Below are positions 22,500 through 29,869 of a stretch of DNA of 37,161 nucleotides, in pieces. Origin of the DNA: Sphaerisporangium perillae (GTDB lineage: Bacteria > Actinomycetota > Actinomycetes > Streptosporangiales > Streptosporangiaceae). The translations under genes were made by a program, and so were the position numbers. The DNA lies in the NCBI RefSeq assembly GCF_023276435.1, contig NZ_JALLPO010000065.1, positions 1 to 37,161 on the forward strand, read 5' to 3'. The number at the start of each line of letters is the position of its first letter. Positions within the stretch are counted from its first letter, which is position 1. The notes under the pieces were generated by a model that did no database searches, had not been told where the DNA came from, and was given only the letters and a program-made list of their open reading frames with translations.

Positions 22500-22890
22500 G
22501 ACCTTTAGGTCATCTTTTGCTCCCGACCTTCGGGCATGGACTCCGCAAGCCGCCGAAGAGCTGTACCAGCGGTTCGTGGAGAACTTCGACGGCTCCTCGG
22601 ACGAGTTCCTCGTCAAGCTGGAGCGGCAGATCGCGCCGGGGGGTCGGATGAGGCGATCGTGCTGGCCGCCGAACTGCTGTACATCAGTCTGATGCCGCTG
22701 AGCCCGGCCATGATCGGCATTGATCGCAAGTTCGAGATAATTACCACGGTGCTCTCGTGGGCCGAGCGCCCGGTGCAGGTTACGGAGGAGCTCGCCGTGG
22801 CGGCCTCGCCCGGTTACATCAAGGGCGGGCAAGCCTTCCTGAACTACCGATGGGCCCTGGAAGGACAGCTCGCCTCCGATCAAATCCATG
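22500..22890 (+). pseudogene. N-terminal fragment of an McrB-like AAA/restriction protein
   Basis: The frame reads AWTPQAAEELYQRFVENFDG, FLVKLERQIAPGG, then shifts one base in the G6 run at 22638-22643. It continues SDEAIVLAAELLYISLMPLS, FEIITTVLSWAERP and FNYRWALEGQ-like sequence. This resembles the N-terminal domain of McrB-type GTPase restriction proteins in actinomycetes. The AAA domain is absent; a pentapeptide-type fragment on the other strand follows. It is a dead fragment. Confidence 0.55.
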
Positions 22891-23123
22891 TTGGACAGGA
22901 ACACCTGGCAGCCGGAGAACTCCGCGTTGTGGAACCAGACGTTGCCGCTGACGATCTGGGCACCGCTGAACATCAGCGTGTCGGCTGAAAGCCGCACCCC
23001 GAAGAAGGGGACATCGCAGGCCCCCCTCGGCAACTCCCGGATGTCGGATGCGTGGCCGGCCACGTCCCAGCCGGGGAACTGCGATACCCGCCATGACCGC
23101 CTCGAACTGCGGGGCATCGCCAC
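22855..23123 (-). pseudogene. Pentapeptide-repeat-like protein fragment
   Basis: The leftward frame contains VRLSADTLMFSGAQIVSGNV and WFHNAEFSGCQVFLSNMDLI, with the centre-F/L five-residue periodicity of pentapeptide-repeat proteins. It runs into the McrB-like fragment without its own end and has no clear start. It is therefore a truncated piece meeting another truncated gene. Confidence 0.5.
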
Positions 23124-23474
23124 GCTGCCACCCGGTCAGCACCGCCGCGCGGCAGCCGATCACCCCGACCACCTATGGCGAGAACCGGCGTGAGTGATCG
23201 TCACGGCCTAAAATGGTGACTTCTGCAGGCCTTCGGGCGCGTCGGGCGGTGCGTGCCCGGACCGGCCGAAGAGCCGCAGCCGGGCACGCTTGCCGGCCGG
23301 CGCGCCCGGCGGGCCGCGCGGCGGGCCGCCTTTAATACAAGTACAGATAAGTTACTTTCGACCATGGTTGGTTCGCTGTCCTACCTCGGCTGATGCTTGA
23401 CGTGGGGCCGGGGTGCGACTCGCGGCATATCAGTGCGCGTCAACTCGAGCCGGCGACCTGTCAGGATCAAGCCC

Positions 23475-23658
23475 ATGGCGGACGTGTGGTCCAGTGTGGC
23501 GACCGACTGCCTCGACCCCGAACGGGTGGCAGGATTCTGGAGCGCCTTTGCTCGGTCGCGGGCCCGGACCGTCTCAAAGAGGCCGGGTCTACCTCGGCGA
23601 ACGTGATGACCCACAGCCGCGACTGGCTTTCCAGCCGGTATCCGAGCTCGCAGTTTGA
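23475..23658 (+). pseudogene. VOC/glyoxalase-family protein, frameshifted fragment
   Basis: It starts MADVWSSVATDCLDPERVAG and FWSA, the typical strand-helix opening of glyoxalase-like VOC proteins (C.DP..LA.FW..LLG). A shift after FWSA leads to LLGRGPG, and then GRVYLGERDDPQPRLAFQPV, the expected next strands, in another frame. The gene ends early at 23658. It is non-functional. Confidence 0.6.
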
Positions 23659-23789
23659 CTTTACTTGCCGATCCGCCGATCGCGCCCCGTGAAGCTGTTG
23701 TCGCAGCCTACGTATGCCCCGCAGGCGCACTCACGAGTCCACCCGCGCTGACCAGACAGGATGCGCTCCCGAGGCTTCACGCCATCGGC

Positions 23790-23909
23790 AGGTCCGAAGC
23801 GCTCGCTGGCGTCGGCAGCGAATCGCTGACCCTCTTGACGTGCGGTGGTGGCTACCGTGGTGACTACAGCTACGACAGCCGTGTCATCGTCGTGGCAACA
23901 CCCGTGTGA
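23790..23909 (+). pseudogene. Sortase-like C-terminal fragment
   Basis: ESLTLLTCGGGYRGDYSYDS followed by RVIVVATPV fits the end of class E/F sortases (LTL.TCGG......Y..N.VV.A), including the catalytic-Cys TC pair. The upstream His domain is missing. The short frame from ~23655 has no ribosome site. It is probably a remnant. Confidence 0.45.
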
Positions 23910-23920
23910 TCGGAACGCCC

Positions 23921-25849
23921 ATGATGATCGACTACAACGTCAGCGACCACTGGTCCGATGACGATCCCGATTGGCCGAAGTCCCTGGTCTCCTCGCTCGA
24001 CCGCCGTCACGGCCTCAGCAGCGTTCTGCCGCTCACGGTCATCGTCGAGGAGATCGCCGAGTGGGTCGAGCTTGCCAGCGGCACCGACGCGTGGAAGAAG
24101 CCCGCCAACCGCTCCTCTCTCCGGTTAGACCTCGACGAGTCGGTAGGCGCGGTTGGCGCAACCCTCAGCAATCACATCGCAGGGAAGCTCGCCGCATTTC
24201 GAGCAGCCCTATTGCAGCTCTCCACGAGCCCCTCGGCGGTGCTCGCCCAGCCGCCCGGCACTCGTACTGACGCGGCCTGGACAAACCTGCTCTCCACCGC
24301 GCGCGAGCTTCTCGAAGAGCTCGACTCGGACGATGCAGCACGCGCCAGCTGGGACGATCTGGTCGCGACCGCGCAGGATCGGACCCTGGCGCGGCGAGAG
24401 TACCGCCCTATCGCTGAGCTTCTGTTCGAGCAGCTGCAGCGGCGGGGTCTCAGCGCAGAGGGAGCCTTCCGCGATCTCGTGTCGATCGTGGCCTTCGGCC
24501 GCGACCCTAACGATATCCCCATCGGCGAGAAGGACGTGCCCCTCGATCAGCGGCTGACGAACGCGCGCACCTTCGTCGGCACACCCGCCCAGGTCGAACC
24601 GATCGTCGTCTGGTTGGGCTACCAAGGACGTATTCATCTTCATCTCTCTGCCGGACGTGTGTCCTTCCTCGACGCGCACTGGGCCGTTCCGAACGCTGAG
24701 CCTGGCGGGCAGGACTTCGCCCACAAAGCAGAGCTCTCACAGCTGGTCCGGGACGGCCTTATGTTCAAGGTTGCGAAGATGGTCGACGAGGAGTCCGACG
24801 TCGACATCCTTGTGCGCGTCGACCTCGGCAACACGACGGCTGCTGGTGCAGTCTCACGCGCCGTCGACATCGTGGACACCATCCTGAATGTGTCGATGCA
24901 CAACGCTGGCGGGATCCGTCCGCGGCTAGCTCAACACGCCGTCATTCGCTCGGGGAAACCCGGCTCCGCCGGCTCCTTGGCCGTTTGGCGTGAGACCGGT
25001 TTTCCCGACGACTACTACGGAGCTGGGATTACCGCTGAGGCGATCGAACAACATGGACCGCCGATCGCCAAGGCACTTGCCCGAGTAGAACTCCCCAGGT
25101 TCCTGGCTGCGGCCATCGAAGTGCAGACGACAGCCGATCACCCTTTCAGCCGCGATATGGCGCTGCGGAAGCCGTCGGAAGCCGACATCAGCAGCGTGAT
25201 CCCGCTCTCGGACCGAGTTGTGCAGCACATCGCTGCACACGCGGCCATGGACCCGAACGATCTCTTCGCACTGCTCGGAGAGCGCTGGCCGCATGCCCGA
25301 TGGCGCAACGATCTTCAGCGCGCAGCGGAGATGTGCCTACTCGGCGGTGGTCGGCGCGATGATCTGCTCACCGAGCTCACGCGTGAATGGTTATCCAGCC
25401 GACCGAAACAGCCGTGGATCCTGCTTCTTGCCGATCGAGCCGATGACTTCCTGTCGCTGTGCCGCCTTGAGCATGAGCGCGCCTGGATCGCGCGAATGTT
25501 CACGAGCGTTGGCGATCACGCCACCTACAGCACCCTCATCCATGAGTACACGGCCGAGGGCGAAGTGCTCGATGCGCGCCGCCGCCGCGTTCGCAACGCA
25601 TTGGTCCACGGAAACCCCGCGAGCTTCGCGGTGGTGCAGTCCGTCCGTGAGTATGCCGACTTCCTCGGTGGCAGCGCCCTCAACCGTGGTCTCGAGTCTT
25701 TCGTTGAAGGCACACCACCCGCCGCAGCTCTGGCGATCAGAACGGACGAGTTCGTCGCAATGCAGGATGGCCAGGATGCCGCAAGCTTCTGGCGTGCGCG
25801 GATCGCTGCACAGAATCATTCAGGCGCGACGTATGGAACCGAGCCGTGA
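23921..25849 (+). CDS. 642-aa protein with C-terminal HEPN-type RNxxxH motif
   Basis: A large soluble protein of unknown family. Near the C-terminus, RRRRVRNALVHGNPASF contains R558-N559-x3-H563, the RNxxxH signature of HEPN ribonucleases, in a helical context (FAVVQSVREYADFL) as in Apea-like HEPN domains. The N-terminal two-thirds show no recognised motif. There are alternating strands around VWLGYQGRIHLHLSAGRVSF and an IAELLFEQLQRRGLS helix. HEPN effectors cut RNA in antiphage and TA systems. It stands alone between debris and a recombinase, a typical place for defence genes. ATG 23921 is preferred; a GTG at 23906 overlapping the sortase fragment is possible. Confidence 0.6.
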   Translation: MMIDYNVSDHWSDDDPDWPKSLVSSLDRRHGLSSVLPLTVIVEEIAEWVELASGTDAWKKPANRSSLRLDLDESVGAVGATLSNHIAGKLAAFRAALLQLSTSPSAVLAQPPGTRTDAAWTNLLSTARELLEELDSDDAARASWDDLVATAQDRTLARREYRPIAELLFEQLQRRGLSAEGAFRDLVSIVAFGRDPNDIPIGEKDVPLDQRLTNARTFVGTPAQVEPIVVWLGYQGRIHLHLSAGRVSFLDAHWAVPNAEPGGQDFAHKAELSQLVRDGLMFKVAKMVDEESDVDILVRVDLGNTTAAGAVSRAVDIVDTILNVSMHNAGGIRPRLAQHAVIRSGKPGSAGSLAVWRETGFPDDYYGAGITAEAIEQHGPPIAKALARVELPRFLAAAIEVQTTADHPFSRDMALRKPSEADISSVIPLSDRVVQHIAAHAAMDPNDLFALLGERWPHARWRNDLQRAAEMCLLGGGRRDDLLTELTREWLSSRPKQPWILLLADRADDFLSLCRLEHERAWIARMFTSVGDHATYSTLIHEYTAEGEVLDARRRRVRNALVHGNPASFAVVQSVREYADFLGGSALNRGLESFVEGTPPAAALAIRTDEFVAMQDGQDAASFWRARIAAQNHSGATYGTEP

Positions 25850-25998
25850 TCATATTTCACTCGACGGTTTCGCGTCATCCTAACTCCCCCGTGATCGCAG
25901 AATTTCGATGCGCAGGAGCGCGCTCTTCTCGGCAGAAGAGGAAGTGTCGCCAGCCTCGCCGTGATCATGTAAGGCATCAGGTGGGACCGAAACGTTAA

Positions 25999-26110
25999 GC
26001 ATCAACCGAGGCCCGACAAAGGACTACTGCAACTACCATCGACTCCACGGCGGCCTCGGCGGCCAAACCCCCTACGGACGCCTCAAGCAGAAGACCCAGC
26101 CCAGGCGTAA
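25999..26110 (+). pseudogene. IS481-like transposase C-terminal remnant
   Basis: DYCNYHRLHGGLGGQTPYGR followed by LKQKTQPRRKR matches the DDE-domain end of IS481/IS3-type transposases (YN..RPH..LGG.TP..R). No upstream catalytic domain is found. It is a remnant. Confidence 0.6.
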
Positions 26111-26792
26111 ACGATCAATGTCGGTCGCACATCGTGCTCGGTTCGCATTTGGCTGGTTGTTTGTGTGCTGGTCGGTGTTCCGGTCGCTGGTCGGTGCGCC
26201 GGCGTTGGGGACGGCTGGGGACGTCCTGTGTCAGTAGGGATCTCTTGGACGTCTTGCTGGCGTCCGGCTGGGTGGTGTCCTCGTTCTGACCCGGGTTCCG
26301 CGTAATTCTCGTGACATAGAGTCACGAAGACCGCGCTGACCATGGGCAACATTCGACAGGCTAGAGTGTGGGCGTTTCTCTAGGCGACGGCATTCTCGCA
26401 GTTCAGGAGCCTGATGACGCTCCTCCATGCCTTACGGCTCGCTCACATGTTCATGATCGTAGCGGCCCGCGGGCGGTTCCGTCGGCTGATCTTTGTGCAA
26501 GAGAAGGCGGATATACCTGATCGATTGGCATCGTCTGCCCGGTTTCCTGGGCCGGGAATCCGTTGGGTGGTGAGGGCGCTGACCTGGACCGATGCCGCCA
26601 CCTAGAGACACGCCCTGGCGAGCCTGTACGGACTGTTCCACCAGGTCAACCGCATGTTCGTGTCTCCAGGCAACCCGAATTACGCGGAACGCAGGTCTGA
26701 TCGCTGGTCGCATTCTTGATCTCGTCATCGATCGAAAGGAGCGAGAGGGGAGGCGAGCATGCGGCGGAGGGAGGATCTGGGAGCACGGTGCC
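26111..26792. other. Stretch without a supported gene
   Basis: About 680 bases. Open frames here lack ribosome sites and family resemblance. There is a purine-rich GGAGGGAGG segment at ~26765-26775 just before the small ORF. I see no clear RNA gene or element end. Confidence 0.4.
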
Positions 26793-26990
26793 GTGGGGTG
26801 GGCGTCGTGTGGGGTGGGCGCCTGGTGGCGGGTGTGGGTGAATGACGAGATGCGGGCGCGGGTGGCGGCGTCTCGGGCGGCGCAGGGGCTTGCGCCGGTG
26901 GTTGAGGATCTTGCCGTCTTGGAGCGGGTGGCGTCGGTGTTCCGGCTCGTCGGCGGGGACGAGCCGGAGCGCTTGGTCGCTGCTGCTTAG
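26793..26990 (+). CDS. Small hypothetical protein next to the recombinase
   Basis: A 65-aa frame (GTG 26793, GGGAG nine bases upstream; ATG 26850 region also possible). It ends MRARVAASRAAQGLAPVVED, LAVLERVASVFRLVGG, a compact helical protein. It overlaps the recombinase stop tail-to-tail by four bases. Similar short helical genes often sit beside integrases in actinomycetes, but I cannot name the family. Confidence 0.4.
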   Translation: MGWASCGVGAWWRVWVNDEMRARVAASRAAQGLAPVVEDLAVLERVASVFRLVGGDEPERLVAAA

Positions 26991-28408
26991 GCGATCCATT
27001 CGACGGTGAACCGGTCGGGGTCCCACTTCTTGCGTGGGTTGGCGGTGGCGACGGTGATGGTGCGGATGACCGCGGCGACGATGGCGCGTTGCTGGGAGAC
27101 GTTCATGGCCTCCCACCTGGCGAGCATCTCCTGTGCGGTGCCGATGAAGGGGATCAGGGGCGAGGTTCGGGAGAGGCCGGCCAGTTGTGCCCTGTTCTTG
27201 TCCAGGCGCAGTTCGATCGGGGCGCGGGCGGCCATCCATTCCTTGCGGGTGATCTCGCGGGTGGCCCATGCCTGGGCGAGTTCTTCGAGGAGTTCCTCGT
27301 CGGCGCGGACGGCCTCGGCGAGGTTGTCGTCGTCGCCGCCTTGGTGGCGGATGCGCTCGGCGAGGGCGGGGGAGTCGAGTGCGGTCAGCAGCATGTCGCG
27401 GATGTGGTCGTCGGTGCGGGCGGCGTTGGTGGCGATACCGCCGCATGAGCCGCTGCCGGGGACGTTGGGGCAGACGTAGCGGGGGACGCCTTGCCGGGGG
27501 CGGCCGTTCATGCGGTGTCCGCATCGTCCGCAGCGCAGGATGCCGGACAGGAGGTAGGTGCGTCCGGTGGCGGCCTGGCGGCGGTAGTCGCGGGCGGGAT
27601 CGCTGAGCAGGGCGCGTAGCCGGTCGGAGTCGACGGGGTCGATGATCTCGGGCCAGACGGCGTCGGCGACGATCTCGCCCAGCAGAGGGCGGGTGGCCTG
27701 GTAGGTGCTACGTGGCGTGTGCTCCCTTCGGCCGCTGATTCGGGCTGACGCGAGCAGGCGGCGCAATGTGGTGGGGATCCAGTGACGCCCGGAGGGGGTC
27801 TTCACGTCCCGCTGCTCGAAGTCCTTGCAGATGCTGGACAGTGATTCGCCGGCCAGTATCCGGCGGGCGGCCTCGCGGATCACCTCGGCCTCTTCATCGA
27901 TGACGGTTACCCGGTCGTCGGCGTAGCCGTAGGGGCGCATTCCACCGCCGGAGACCTTGCCGGCTTCGGCGTTCTGTCGTCGCTGGCGCTTTTGCCGTTC
28001 GGCCTTGTGCTCGGCCTCGTGGCGGGCGGCGGCCCCGAGCATCCGGGCGATCAGTCGCCCAGTCGGGGTGGCCAGGTCGATCTCCCCGGTCACGGTGGCG
28101 AGTTCGATGCCGCGTCGGTCGGCCAGGTCGATGACGTCTTCGAGTTCGCGCGGGGATCGTGTCAGTCTGTCCACGTGCCAGCAGACGATGGCGTCGACCG
28201 TGCCGGCTTCGATGTCCTCAAGCAGTCTTCGCCACGCGGGACGGGGGCTTCCGGAGTACGCGCTGACGTCGTTGTCGGAGTAGACATCCACCACGTCCCA
28301 GCCTCGGAGCTCGGTCAGCGCACGGCAGTCGGCTTCCTGGCGGGCGACGCCGAGTCCGGCGCCCGCACGGTCCTGGCTGATCCGGCAGTAGATCGCAGCT
28401 CTGCGCAT
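26987..28408 (-). CDS. Large serine recombinase (site-specific integrase)
   Basis: A 473-aa protein. The N-terminal resolvase domain begins AAIYCRISQDRAGAGLG with nucleophile Ser11 and includes VCWHVDRLTRSPREL. Next comes the recombinase domain (GMRPYGYADD, SSICKDFEQRDVKTPSGRHW), a zinc ribbon (LRCGRCGHRMNG...YVCPN...GSCGG), a coiled coil, and a C-terminal VSQQRAIVAAVIRTITV. It integrates or excises DNA between attP and attB without high-energy cofactors. The start ATG 28408 lies 24 bases from the repeat at 28433-28484, where an attachment site could be. No phage structural genes are nearby, so it may mobilise a genomic island. Confidence 0.9.
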   Translation of the reverse strand: MRRAAIYCRISQDRAGAGLGVARQEADCRALTELRGWDVVDVYSDNDVSAYSGSPRPAWRRLLEDIEAGTVDAIVCWHVDRLTRSPRELEDVIDLADRRGIELATVTGEIDLATPTGRLIARMLGAAARHEAEHKAERQKRQRRQNAEAGKVSGGGMRPYGYADDRVTVIDEEAEVIREAARRILAGESLSSICKDFEQRDVKTPSGRHWIPTTLRRLLASARISGRREHTPRSTYQATRPLLGEIVADAVWPEIIDPVDSDRLRALLSDPARDYRRQAATGRTYLLSGILRCGRCGHRMNGRPRQGVPRYVCPNVPGSGSCGGIATNAARTDDHIRDMLLTALDSPALAERIRHQGGDDDNLAEAVRADEELLEELAQAWATREITRKEWMAARAPIELRLDKNRAQLAGLSRTSPLIPFIGTAQEMLARWEAMNVSQQRAIVAAVIRTITVATANPRKKWDPDRFTVEWIA

Positions 28409-28432
28409 GGGTCACATAGATACACGCTCGTA

Positions 28433-28484
28433 GGCACGGGCGTGAGCTGCCCCATCGGCCTCACCACCGGCGAAGCCTGATCGA
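28433..28484 (+). repeat. Short repeat shared with 1795-1856, next to the recombinase start
   Basis: It encodes GTGVSCPIGLTTGEA-stop followed by TGATC. It matches the 1795-1856 segment with scattered, mostly third-position changes. It could be the 3' end of a gene family into which the element inserted. Truncation upstream occurs right at the recombinase gene. Confidence 0.5.
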
Positions 28485-28560
28485 GACAGGGCCACTCCTG
28501 TCAGGGGTGTGGCCCTCGTCCTCGAAAGATCTTCACTACCCCACGCCCACCCAGGGCAAT

Positions 28561-28589
28561 TTGCTACTGACAGTAGTAAAGTGGTCGGC
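28561..28589 (+). promoter_or_regulatory. Operator/promoter of the VapBC pair
   Basis: CTACTG-A-CAGTAG (28564-28576) is a perfect palindrome that overlaps TAGTAA, a -10-like element about ten bases before the GTG start, with no Shine-Dalgarno sequence. The transcript is probably leaderless. The same arrangement recurs at 37101-37113. Confidence 0.6.
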
Positions 28590-28901
28590 GTGAGCGAGTC
28601 TGAGCTGGAATTCCCCCTCGGGGAGGGGCCTGCTACCAAGATCAGCGTCTCCTTGCGCGCAGGTAATGTCCGTGCTGTACGGGAACGCGTCGGGGCGCGT
28701 GGTTTCTCTGCCTATGTAGACGCGGCGGTCGAGCGCCAGATCGAGCGCGACCTGCTGGAGGAGGCGCTACAAGCCAACGAGAGTGAGGCCGGTCCTATCC
28801 CGCAGGCACTCCGGGACGAGGCGGCGGAGTTGTTTCGCAGCGTGAAGTCCACTCCTGAGCTCCAGGAGGGGGACGGATGGCACGGGCGCGAAGCAAGCTG
28901 A
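28590..28901 (+). CDS. vapB: VapB-type ribbon-helix-helix antitoxin
   Basis: A 103-aa protein from GTG 28590. TKISVSLRAGNVRAVRERVG, then FSAYVDAAVERQIERDLLEE, is a ribbon-helix-helix DNA-binding domain (strand plus two helices). The C-terminal helical tail (IPQALRDEAAELFRSVKS) would wrap the toxin. It represses its own promoter through the palindrome just upstream. The toxin gene starts inside its last codons (28877), so the two are coupled. Confidence 0.8.
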   Translation: MSESELEFPLGEGPATKISVSLRAGNVRAVRERVGARGFSAYVDAAVERQIERDLLEEALQANESEAGPIPQALRDEAAELFRSVKSTPELQEGDGWHGREAS

Positions 28902-29293
28902 GTGCCGGCACGGTGGTTCTGGACTCGGAGGGGTTGTCGAAGTGGTGTGCGGCCGACCAGCAAGTCACGGCGATCGTGCGAGAAGCGCAGAACAACGACT
29001 TCCGTGTCGTCGTCTGTGCCATGACACCGATCGAGGCTTTTGATATTCGCGTGAAGAACGATCGACTTCGCTGGCACCTATCTCGGCTAAGGGTCGAGGC
29101 TGTCACGGAGGAGATCTCTCTGCACGCTCTTGAGTTGCTCCGCGCTGGGGGCCTCCACGGACACAAGTACGCGATCGACGCAGTCGTGGCCGCTACCGCC
29201 CTCCGGGCGATCAAACCAGTCATCGTTCTGACATCGGATGCAGATGACATGCTGAAGCTGTGTGGCAAAGCAGTCCGGGTCGTGAGCGTCTGA
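28877..29293 (+). CDS. vapC: VapC-type PIN-domain ribonuclease toxin
   Basis: A 138-aa PIN domain. The acidic metal-binding residues are visible: Asp16 (TVVLDSEGL), Glu53 (MTPIEAF), Asp101 (KYAIDAVVAATAL) and Asp121 (LTSDADDML). VapC toxins cut tRNA or rRNA using Mg2+. It overlaps the antitoxin gene by 25 bases. The length is normal for the family and nothing looks broken. Confidence 0.85.
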   Translation: MARARSKLSAGTVVLDSEGLSKWCAADQQVTAIVREAQNNDFRVVVCAMTPIEAFDIRVKNDRLRWHLSRLRVEAVTEEISLHALELLRAGGLHGHKYAIDAVVAATALRAIKPVIVLTSDADDMLKLCGKAVRVVSV

Positions 29294-29440
29294 GTGATCC
29301 AGCCCACCCGTAGTCTCGACCAGCGCGCTCAATCCATGCCGCGCCGTCCCGGGCTCCGGAACGGTTTCATGACAGCGGCTCTGCGCGACCAGTCGCGTTC
29401 GCGGACGAGGTACCCGCACACTGCCTGTCCGGTTCGGCAC

Positions 29441-29513
29441 TCCAGCCACGACCGTCAGTATCGCCTACGCGGCGATCTCACGACTCATCGTCACAACGGC
29501 AAGGATTTGGAGC
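29441..29513 (+). pseudogene. Remnant of a RelE-like toxin gene
   Basis: SSHDRQYRLRGDLTTHRHNG and KDLE repeat the central part of the toxin at 3254-3610 (DHERQHRLRGDLAIHRHNGK). The sequence loses similarity right after KDLE, and no antitoxin is adjacent. It is a fossil of a second Phd/RelE-type locus. Confidence 0.7.
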
Positions 29514-29857
29514 TACGGGCGGACTCCGCCCGCGCATGGCCCTCACTCCGCTCGGACCGGCTTATCGGGGCTCCCGCCCAAGCCCCAAGGTGGGGCTCCG
29601 CCCCCACAGCGGCCAAGGTCCCGGTCACGGCGTACTGAACGGACGGCCTGCCCCCGCTCTACAAGATCCGACAGACCTCCCGGCGCTCTCCAGCGTGTGA
29701 CGCGGCTATTCGGTACGAACCCGTAGTCGTCGCTACACCCCAACTGCACCGTGTCGTCAGCTCCTCGCTCTTAGGGAACTCGATCACGCGATGGGTCGAC
29801 CCAGTGGAGACCTTCGCTATTGATGGGTCTGGCCGGGTTTGTGGCAGGAGTGATTAC
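29514..29857. other. Intergenic stretch
   Basis: About 340 bases with several short GC-rich inverted repeats around 29560-29620 (for example GGGGCTCC/GGGGCTCC with CCCCAAGGTGGGG) that could form weak hairpins. No gene is seen. The promoter of the SecA-like gene should lie in its last part. Confidence 0.4.
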
Positions 29858-29869
29858 ATGCAGGCATGA
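29858..29869 (+). promoter_or_regulatory. Three-codon upstream ORF overlapping the SecA-like start
   Basis: ATG CAG GCA TGA (29858-29869) has the well-placed ribosome site GGCAGGAG seven bases upstream. Its stop TGA overlaps the ATG of the SecA-like gene (ATGA). The large gene itself has no closer Shine-Dalgarno, so it may be translated by termination-reinitiation. Confidence 0.45.

Noticed and set aside
23230..23345. Very GC-rich low-complexity stretch, considered as a terminator or RNA
   Set aside because: Short imperfect GC repeats without a stable unique stem or a T run, and no neighbouring gene end.
26646..27524. Arg/Pro-rich leftward frame of 292 codons
   Set aside because: It is the shadow of the serine recombinase in another frame; the composition is nonsensical for a protein and there is no ribosome site.
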